Positions 58,129 through 64,000 of a stretch of 64,000 bases of DNA are shown here, piece after piece. The translations under genes and the position numbers were made by a program. Numbering within the stretch: position 1 is the first letter of the stretch; each line of letters starts with the position of its first letter. Below the pieces are notes generated by a model. The model worked only from the letters and a program-made list of their open reading frames with translations, did no database searches and was not told where the DNA came from. This DNA comes from Kluyvera georgiana ATCC 51603 (GTDB lineage Bacteria; Pseudomonadota; Gammaproteobacteria; Enterobacterales; Enterobacteriaceae): the NCBI RefSeq assembly GCF_001654985.1, contig NZ_LXEU01000037.1, positions 28,888 through 92,887 on the forward strand, in the 5' to 3' direction.

Positions 58129-58162
58129 ACCGTCAGCCAAGGGAAACCGACGGTAAACCTCA

Positions 58163-58735
58163 TTACGAACGACTCAGGACACGGCGAGCTTCGTTGTAAC
58201 GCTTGTTCCAGTAAGGTTCATTCATGCTGGAAATGGTCACACCGCTGCTGGTGGATGCATGAACGAACTGATTATTACCAATATAGATGCCGACGTGGCG
58301 ACCGGTAGAACCGGCACGGAACAGCACTAAATCACCGGTGCGCAGCTGACTGCGTTTAACGGATTTACCCGTTTCCTGCTGTTCCCAGGTAGAACGCGGC
58401 AACTCTAAACCGAACTGTTCACGGAAGGTGCGCTGTACGAAGCTGGAACAATCGATACCGCGTTTCGTGTCGCCACCCAGACGATAACGAACGCCTTTCC
58501 AGCCTGCGTATTGATCCATCAAACGTGATTTCACGTCGAGGTTACGCACCATATTTTCAAATTCATCCTGAGAGGCTTGCAGTGACGAGGCATCTTCGGT
58601 GCCCACAGCATGCGTCTCAGAATGCATGTTCTTTGCGGTATTACTGGTTGAACTACATGCAGAAAGCAGAACCGCAACTGCTACCGCTGGAATCGCTCGC
58701 AAGATATATCTCAAAATCGGCTGAGATTTGACCAT
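58163..58735 (-). CDS. mepS: MepS (Spr), murein DD-endopeptidase
   Basis: MepS cuts peptide cross-links so that new peptidoglycan can be inserted; its level is set by NlpI-Prc proteolysis. It has 190 residues and is an outer-membrane lipoprotein with lipobox LLSAC (Cys27). The NlpC/P60 catalytic set is present: Cys in [12 protein letters not shown], His in [10 protein letters not shown] and the polar residue in FVHASTSSG. The residue two after the catalytic Cys is Ser where E. coli has Gly, a mild change. Confidence 0.96.
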   Translation of the reverse strand: MVKSQPILRYILRAIPAVAVAVLLSACSSTSNTAKNMHSETHAVGTEDASSLQASQDEFENMVRNLDVKSRLMDQYAGWKGVRYRLGGDTKRGIDCSSFVQRTFREQFGLELPRSTWEQQETGKSVKRSQLRTGDLVLFRAGSTGRHVGIYIGNNQFVHASTSSGVTISSMNEPYWNKRYNEARRVLSRS

Positions 58736-59106
58736 TTTCGTTGTTTTCCCTTGAAGTCCTTAACGACCGTAGCCGTTATAAAAAATGCCAAACGCGTCTG
58801 AGACTAAATACACGCATTCAATGAGACAATTCTTTGAATTCAGTTTTGTGGTGCAGCGCACAAACTTTAATTTATGACAACAATAATTGCTCTTTGAAAC
58901 GACAAACGCGAATGAGATTACCTTAACGAAAGCGGCATTGCGAGCGCTTTTGGCCGATTTTTTATAAGAAATAGTGATACACAAAGTTAAAATTTGTGAA
59001 TGGGTAAAAATTCAGCGTTAGCGGGTAAAAAATCAGCAACCCATTCATTATTAGAGTGAATATTGTGATCGGAAGATGACGTTATTGAGAAGTTAATAAA
59101 AAATAA
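58736..59106. other. Upstream region of mepS
   Basis: This gap of about 370 bases before mepS is AT-rich, especially 58781-59106, and holds no supported gene. A 74-codon minus frame (58760-58984) has no family features. The region must contain the mepS promoter; I cannot place it with confidence. Confidence 0.55.
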
Positions 59107-59130
59107 AAAGAGGGCGTTTGCCCTCTTTTT
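59107..59130 (-). terminator. Terminator of lpxT
   Basis: AAAAGAGGGC-GTTT-GCCCTCTTTTT forms a symmetric A/T-flanked hairpin 24 bases past the lpxT stop on the minus strand. Confidence 0.92.
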
Positions 59131-59153
59131 GGAATGCCAGATGGAAAGGTTAT

Positions 59154-59876
59154 TTAATGACCTGATTTGCGTTTGGTGAAATAGGGTAAATTTCGCTCAA
59201 ATAGCCCAATGACTCTATCGCTTAATGGCGTCATCAATACCCACGGCACGCCAATCAAAACGGCGGTGAGTGAGCCGATGGCGATATCGGTAAACCAATG
59301 GGCGCCAATCATGACCCTTGGGAAGGCAAAAACCACAAAAATAACCAGTGAAATAAGAAATGCGCGACGACCAAAATAGCGCCACATAAATGCGGCAAAT
59401 ATCAGCAGCATCATTCCGTGATCCCCCGGGAAGCTATCCCGGGAGCCGTCTTTGGTGGAGAAGGCAATAAAATCACTGACGCGGTGCACGCCCGGCAGAG
59501 AAACCGACGGGCTGCTGCGAGTGACGGGCATCAGGTGCTGCGCTAGCTGGTTGACGATCACCGCCGCCAGCAGCATCACCAGGCCAATAATGACAATACG
59601 ACGGCGACCGTTGCTATCCTCTTTCAGCCAGAAACTCAGCATCAGGCAGCCCATTGCCAGCAGCGAGCAGCCGTCAAAGGCGCGGTTGTTGATGATGGCT
59701 AAAAACCATGCGTAGCCGAGATTGTCGGCGCTCAGTCCCTGGTTGAAAAAATGGAAAATCGCCAAATCAAGGCTCGACCACAGCCCGTGGTTCGCCGGCA
59801 GGAACCACGACATAAAAAGCGCCACGCCAGCGGCGTTAAGCAACAAAATTAAGGAAAAACGTGTACGCATCGTCAT
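59154..59876 (-). CDS. lpxT: LpxT, lipid A 1-diphosphate synthase
   Basis: LpxT (YeiU) moves a phosphate from undecaprenyl pyrophosphate to lipid A on the periplasmic face, recycling the carrier. From the ATG at 59876 it has 240 residues. It is a PAP2 phosphatase-superfamily protein with about six helices; the active-site motifs are KDGSRDSFPGDHGMMLLI and RVMIGAHWFTDI. A GTG at 59918 would overlap the yeiR stop (GTGA) and add 14 residues; the ATG matches the start of the first helix better, and GCGGTGA precedes it. Confidence 0.92.
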   Translation of the reverse strand: MTMRTRFSLILLLNAAGVALFMSWFLPANHGLWSSLDLAIFHFFNQGLSADNLGYAWFLAIINNRAFDGCSLLAMGCLMLSFWLKEDSNGRRRIVIIGLVMLLAAVIVNQLAQHLMPVTRSSPSVSLPGVHRVSDFIAFSTKDGSRDSFPGDHGMMLLIFAAFMWRYFGRRAFLISLVIFVVFAFPRVMIGAHWFTDIAIGSLTAVLIGVPWVLMTPLSDRVIGLFERNLPYFTKRKSGH

Positions 59877-59914
59877 ATTCACCGCAGTTAGTCTCGGCGC
59901 AAACCTTAGCGGTA

Positions 59915-60892
59915 TCACCCTAAACGAAGTTTCAACAGCGCCGATTGTAGTGAATTCCAGTCGCTTTCAGCGTCGTTAATCAGTTCAATGCGGCTATCGG
60001 GCGGGGCGACGTTTTGCGTTTCGATATGCAGGTCTGCCCCCTGACGGTTAATACGCACCAGGCCTTCAGGAATGCGCATCACCGCCTTTAGTCTGGCAAC
60101 CGGGGCGAGTCGCGCCCACTCCAGCAGGCCGATGGTGTCAAAGGTCGTATCGGCATCAAAAATCCAGCCGCAGGCATAATAACCCTGACCCTGGTTCACG
60201 CTACGACGCCAGCGCTGATGTTCCGGCAGACTTAACGCCGCCAGGCCCTTGTTCGAGGGATGTGAGTGAGAGTGGGCGGCGCTGGCTTTCAGTTCAACCC
60301 GATTGCGGCGAGGAGTATCAAGCAGGGCGACGTCGATATTTCCCTGGGTCGCGTCAACGCGCAGGCGCTCGCCGCCGTTCTGCTGCCACCATTCTGCCAT
60401 CGCCCGTTGGCTCTCAGCGGTGGCGCGGTCGGCTTTATTGCTGACGATAATATCGGCGGACGCCAGCTGATCGCGGAAATTTTCGTTATGCCGGATCTTT
60501 TCGTCCAGCAACTGGCGTGAGTCCATCACGCAGAGCGTGGCTCGCAGATCGATCCATGGCTCATAGACCGGTGCGGTGAGCAAATCGAGAATTTGCTTCG
60601 GATGGCCCAGGCCGGTTGGCTCAATCAGCAGACGATCCGGTTTCCCCTGGCGCAGCAGCGTGTTTAAGCCGACCTGCATGGGCAGACCGTTGACGCAACA
60701 CATGCAGCCACCGGGAATTTCCTTCAGCAGTGCGCCGCTGTCGGCCAGCAGTGCGCCATCAATGCCCACCTCGCCAAATTCGTTGACCAGCACGGCCCAT
60801 TTTTCATCGGCGGGTTTATGGGCCAACAGGTGCAGAATGGAGGTAGTTTTACCGCTGCCGAGAAAGCCGGTGATCAGATTGGTTTTAGTCAC
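59915..60892 (-). CDS. yeiR: YeiR, COG0523/G3E zinc-binding GTPase
   Basis: This 325-residue protein is a G3E-family GTPase of the COG0523 metallochaperone group. Walker A reads GFLGSGKTTSI (residues 9-19), the metal-binding motif is GGCMCCVNG (CxCC), and the base-recognition motif is SNKADRA. A His-rich stretch AAHSHSHPSN near residue 215 and the C-terminal CobW_C domain fit zinc binding. E. coli YeiR binds zinc and has been linked to cadmium/EDTA sensitivity; the client is unknown. It probably forms an operon with lpxT. Confidence 0.93.
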   Translation of the reverse strand: MTKTNLITGFLGSGKTTSILHLLAHKPADEKWAVLVNEFGEVGIDGALLADSGALLKEIPGGCMCCVNGLPMQVGLNTLLRQGKPDRLLIEPTGLGHPKQILDLLTAPVYEPWIDLRATLCVMDSRQLLDEKIRHNENFRDQLASADIIVSNKADRATAESQRAMAEWWQQNGGERLRVDATQGNIDVALLDTPRRNRVELKASAAHSHSHPSNKGLAALSLPEHQRWRRSVNQGQGYYACGWIFDADTTFDTIGLLEWARLAPVARLKAVMRIPEGLVRINRQGADLHIETQNVAPPDSRIELINDAESDWNSLQSALLKLRLG

Positions 60893-61014
60893 GAAAACTC
60901 CGGGATGAAAGAGAACAGTGTTACCTGGATCACTTTATCCTGGCGAAAACGGGATCAAAAGAGAAGTCCTGAAGCGGGCCTGAGATTAAATGGCCCGCTT
61001 GATGGCAGGAAAAG

Positions 61015-62481
61015 TTAACGGTTGAGCGCCGTCAGCACCGCCTGGCGCGCGCCCTCACGGACAAGACTTTGCCAGGCTTCTTCCACGGCCTGCACAAACT
61101 GCGGGTTGGCGGGCAGGTCGCTGCCGAAGATTTCTTGCAGCGTCAGCAGGGCCGCCACGCGGTTTTCATCATGGCTGGTTTCAACGATAGCGCGAATTTT
61201 CTCGGCCAGCGGATCGCGAATATCAATGGCATTGCCCATATCGTCCACGCCGCTCACGTAGCGCATCCAGGCCGCCACGCCCAGCGCCAGCAGCGGCCAG
61301 CGGCTACCCTGTTTAAGGTGAATACGAATACCGTCGAGCAGGCGCTGCGGCAGCTTCTGACTGCCGTCCATGGCGATTTGCCAGGTGCGATGCTGGAGCG
61401 CCGGGTTGCTGAAACGCGCGATCAGGCTGTCGGCATAGGCGCCCAGATCTACGCCGGAAATACGCAGGGTCGGCGCTTGTTCTGCCATCATCAGGTGACG
61501 TGCGGCGCGGCGGTAGGAAGCGTCCTGCATACAGTCGCTGATGTGCGCGTAGCCCGCCAGATAGCCGAGGTAGGCGAGGAAGGAATGGCTGCCGTTGAGC
61601 ATCCGTAGCTTCATCTCTTCCCACGGCAGTACGTCGTCAACCAGCTGTGCACCCACGCTGCCCCAGTCCGGACGCCCAGCGACGAAGTTATCTTCAATGA
61701 CCCACTGAATAAACGGCTCGCAGCTGATGGCGCATGGGTCTTCCACGCCAAGCTCGCGGGTGATTTCCGCCAGCGACGCGTCGGTGGCTGCCGGAACGAT
61801 ACGGTCAACCATGGTGCCGGGGAAGCTGACATGTTCGGCAATCCAGCTTGCCAACTGTGGATCGCGTTTAGCGGCCATGTCCAGCACCGCGTTTTTCACC
61901 ACGTGACCGTTGTCGGGAATGTTATCGCAGGAGAGTACGGTGAAGGCAGGCAGGCCGCGCTCGCGACGGCGGTGCAGCGCCTCGACAAGGATCCCCGGCG
62001 CGGAATGCGGCTCGTCAGGCGATTGCAGATCGTGGACGATCCTCGGTTGGGTCAGATCCAGATGCCCGGTGGCCGGATCGATGCAATAGCCTTTTTCGGT
62101 AATGGTCAGAGAGACAATCGCCACCTGGGGTTCGCAGAACTTTTCGATGATCGCCGCCAATGAATCGAGCCTGGCGTTCAGGCACTCTTTTACCGCGCCA
62201 ATAATAATCGGTTGGTTACCCGCCGCACTTTTCTCCATGACGGTAAACAGATGATCCTGCTGACGCAGCTGGCTCATCAGCTGGTCGCCGCTGAACAGGC
62301 TGATTTCGCAGATTCCCCAGTCGCCGCCGTGCTGATTGAGTACCCGGTTGGTCAACAGCGCCTGGTGCGCGCGGTGAAAGGCGCCAAAACCGAAATGCAC
62401 AATTCGCGAACGCAGCTGTTGTCTATCATATTGAGGTAACTGCACGTTGGCGGGGAGGGTGCACGAGGCGATTGTCTTCAT
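61015..62481 (-). CDS. yeiQ: YeiQ, mannitol dehydrogenase-family hexuronate oxidoreductase
   Basis: This 488-residue long-chain dehydrogenase is the counterpart of E. coli YeiQ and paralogous to UxuB (fructuronate reductase). The N-terminal NAD-binding region reads SRIVHFGFGAFHRAHQALL; the catalytic lysine of the family lies in EEMKLRMLNGSHSFLAYLGYL. It is divergent from uxuA, which makes the next step of glucuronate breakdown (mannonate to 2-keto-3-deoxygluconate), so it probably acts as the fructuronate reductase here. Substrate is inferred from context. Confidence 0.92.
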   Translation of the reverse strand: MKTIASCTLPANVQLPQYDRQQLRSRIVHFGFGAFHRAHQALLTNRVLNQHGGDWGICEISLFSGDQLMSQLRQQDHLFTVMEKSAAGNQPIIIGAVKECLNARLDSLAAIIEKFCEPQVAIVSLTITEKGYCIDPATGHLDLTQPRIVHDLQSPDEPHSAPGILVEALHRRRERGLPAFTVLSCDNIPDNGHVVKNAVLDMAAKRDPQLASWIAEHVSFPGTMVDRIVPAATDASLAEITRELGVEDPCAISCEPFIQWVIEDNFVAGRPDWGSVGAQLVDDVLPWEEMKLRMLNGSHSFLAYLGYLAGYAHISDCMQDASYRRAARHLMMAEQAPTLRISGVDLGAYADSLIARFSNPALQHRTWQIAMDGSQKLPQRLLDGIRIHLKQGSRWPLLALGVAAWMRYVSGVDDMGNAIDIRDPLAEKIRAIVETSHDENRVAALLTLQEIFGSDLPANPQFVQAVEEAWQSLVREGARQAVLTALNR

Positions 62482-62544
62482 TGTCTATACATCCGATTAA
62501 CGATTAATTAACGTCGGCAGTGTAAAGTTATATGACAGAAAATT

Positions 62545-62669
62545 GAATTGGTGTGCCGTATTTATCGCGTTAGTGTGAGCTGGATCAATCAATCCAGGCG
62601 GATTATTTGACGCTCCGGCAGAAACATGTATGGTAGTCGTCATTAACAGCGATTTTATTGGTATAACAA
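62545..62669. promoter_or_regulatory. yeiQ-uxuA control region: CRP-like and UxuR/ExuR-like sites
   Basis: The divergent gap holds a CRP-like site TGTGA-GCTGGA-TCAAT (62574-62589). Two sites resemble the UxuR/ExuR box (AAATTGGTATACCAATTT): GAATTGGTGTGCCGTATTT (62545-62563, one good half) and TTGGTATAACAA (62658-62669), the latter close to the uxuA start and able to block transcription. Control by glucose (CRP) and hexuronates (UxuR/ExuR) is inferred. Confidence 0.6.
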
Positions 62670-62685
62670 CTTTAGAGGTGAGGCA

Positions 62686-63876
62686 ATGGAACAAACCTGG
62701 CGTTGGTACGGCCCGAACGATCCGGTATCTCTTGATGATGTGCGTCAGGCTGGCGCTACCGGCGTAGTCACGGCATTGCACCATATCCCGAACGGTCAGG
62801 TGTGGCCGGTAGAAGAAATCAAAGCGCGTCAGGCGCTGTTGGCGGAAAAAGGGCTGACCTGGTCCGTCGTCGAAAGTATTCCGTTACATGAAGATATCAA
62901 AACCGGTTCTGGCCAGTACCAGACCTGGATTGCTAACTATCAGCAAAGCATCCGCAACCTGGCGGAATGCGGTATCGACACCGTATGCTACAACTTCATG
63001 CCGATCCTCGACTGGACGCGTACCGACCTTGAGTACACCCTGGAAGACGGCTCTAAAGCGCTGCGTTTTGACCAGATCGCGTTTGCGGCCTTCGAGCTGC
63101 ATATCCTCAAACGCGAAGGCGCTGAGGCGGATTACTCCGCGGAAGAACAGCGTCAGGCGCTGGAATATTTCAACGCGATGAGCGAAGCGGAAGTCACGAA
63201 ACTGACCCGTAACATCATTGCGGGCCTGCCGGGAGCGGAAGAGGGCTATACCCTTGACCAGTTCCGCGCGCGTTTGGCCGAGTACGATCACATCAGCAAA
63301 GATCAGCTGCGTGAAAACATGGCCGTGTTCCTGCGTGCGATTGTGCCGGTTGCGGAAGAAGTTGGCGTGCGCCTTGCCGTGCACCCGGACGATCCGCCGC
63401 GCCCGATCCTCGGCCTGCCGCGTATTGTCTCTACCATTGAAGATATGCAGTGGCTGAAAGAAACCGTTAACAGCATTAATAACGGTTTTACCATGTGCAC
63501 CGGTTCTTACGGCGTACGTGCCGATAACGACCTGGTGAAAATGATTGAAACCTTCGGCGACCGTATCCACTTCACGCACCTGCGCTCTACCTGCCGTGAA
63601 GACAACCCGAAAACCTTCCACGAGGCCGCGCATCTGCAGGGCGACGTGAACATGGTTGCCGTGGTTGACGCGATTTTGACCGAAGAACAGCGCCGTAAGA
63701 AAGCGGGCGACCTGCGTCCGATTCCGATGCGTCCTGACCACGGTCACCAGATGCTGGACGATCTGAAGAAGAAAACCAACCCGGGTTACTCCGCGATTGG
63801 TCGTCTGAAAGGCCTGGCGGAAGTGCGCGGCGTTGAGCTGGCGCTGAAAATGACCAAATTCCGCGACCTGCTGTAA
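62686..63876 (+). CDS. uxuA: UxuA, mannonate dehydratase
   Basis: UxuA dehydrates D-mannonate to 2-keto-3-deoxygluconate in glucuronate catabolism. It has 396 residues. Family segments are strongly conserved: [64 protein letters not shown] and [12 protein letters not shown], which supply the metal-binding His, Cys and Asp residues. TAGAGGTGAGG precedes the ATG. In E. coli uxuA is in operon with uxuB at another place; here its partner is the divergent yeiQ. Confidence 0.97.
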   Translation: MEQTWRWYGPNDPVSLDDVRQAGATGVVTALHHIPNGQVWPVEEIKARQALLAEKGLTWSVVESIPLHEDIKTGSGQYQTWIANYQQSIRNLAECGIDTVCYNFMPILDWTRTDLEYTLEDGSKALRFDQIAFAAFELHILKREGAEADYSAEEQRQALEYFNAMSEAEVTKLTRNIIAGLPGAEEGYTLDQFRARLAEYDHISKDQLRENMAVFLRAIVPVAEEVGVRLAVHPDDPPRPILGLPRIVSTIEDMQWLKETVNSINNGFTMCTGSYGVRADNDLVKMIETFGDRIHFTHLRSTCREDNPKTFHEAAHLQGDVNMVAVVDAILTEEQRRKKAGDLRPIPMRPDHGHQMLDDLKKKTNPGYSAIGRLKGLAEVRGVELALKMTKFRDLL

Positions 63877-63894
63877 AGACGATTTCCCCGTCCT

Positions 63895-63917
63895 GACTCT
63901 CTCTTCGGGAGAGAGTC
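63895..63917 (+). terminator. Hairpin after uxuA
   Basis: GACTCTCTC-TTCG-GGAGAGAGTC starts 19 bases after the uxuA stop and forms a 9-base stem with a C(TTCG)G-type stable loop. No T run follows, so it may be a stabilising or rho-assisted end rather than a canonical terminator. The last 80 bases of the window hold nothing else I can name. Confidence 0.55.
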
Positions 63918-64000
63918 AACCGCCGCGGAGCCCTTGGGCCTCGAGTGTGCGCCGTGCGGTTTTTCTCTCTGCTCCTGGAGGGCGGGGGAATACGGCAAGT

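Noticed and set aside
1..64000. Search for CRISPR arrays, insertion sequences, prophage, secretion or defence systems
   Set aside because: No regularly spaced repeats, transposases, phage genes or known defence gene clusters were found; nearly all sequence is accounted for by core enterobacterial genes.

Overview
The window is a stretch of enterobacterial chromosome. Almost every protein is recognisable as the close counterpart of an Escherichia coli gene, but codon use and GC content are higher than in E. coli. The accessory content (a GH28 polygalacturonase of the PehX type, an MgtE-SulP pair, an OmpK36-like OmpC) points to the Klebsiella/Raoultella/Enterobacter side of the Enterobacteriaceae. 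I do not commit to a species. I see no prophage, insertion sequence, CRISPR array, conjugation gene or toxin-antitoxin locus. Comparisons with E. coli K-12 gene order are from memory.

Layout. 1-4661: menaquinone genes menD (3' part only), menH, menB, menC, menE, mostly overlapping end to start. 4845-6678: yfaZ and yfaY. 6820-10887: the anaerobic glycerol-3-phosphate dehydrogenase operon glpABC (minus strand). 11014-13269: a LysR regulator and a divergent MFS transporter where E. coli has glpTQ and inaA. 13273-17095: aerobic ribonucleotide reductase nrdAB-yfaE. 17547-21073: ubiG and gyrA, divergent. 21198-27505: the Rcs phosphorelay (rcsC, rcsB, rcsD). 27914-29516: the antisense RNA micF and porin gene ompC. 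29619-34176: apbE, ada, alkB, yojI. 34308-36924: mgtE and a SulP transporter, an insertion relative to E. coli with overlapping 3' ends. 37198-39390: mqo and eco. 39681-39757: tRNA-Pro(GGG). 39833-43024: yejM, yejL, yejK. 43295-45256: polygalacturonase. 45310-50861: rplY, blc, radD, rsuA, bcr, yejG. 50865-56423: the yejABEF peptide ABC importer. 56474-60892: pdeN/rtn, mepS, lpxT, yeiR. 61015-63876: divergent yeiQ (hexuronate oxidoreductase) and uxuA.

Functional threads. Anaerobic respiration is served by menaquinone synthesis, glpABC and, through quinone reduction, mqo. Envelope homeostasis is served by Rcs, OmpC/micF, YejM, MepS, LpxT and Blc. DNA precursor supply and repair are served by nrdAB, ada, alkB, radD and gyrA. 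The most coherent non-E. coli theme is pectin/hexuronate use: an exported polygalacturonase with a KdgR-like operator, plus yeiQ-uxuA whose shared control region carries CRP-like and UxuR/ExuR-like sites.

Compared with K-12, several blocks are absent at their usual position: arn-pmrD (between menE and yfaZ), glpTQ-inaA, yfaL, ato-yfa (between gyrA and rcsC) and nap-ccm-narP (between eco and proL). I found no clearly undescribed system. The best candidates for a closer look are the LysR-MFS module with its palindromic promoter element, the polygalacturonase locus, the MgtE-SulP pair, and an unexplained perfect inverted repeat upstream of nrdA.
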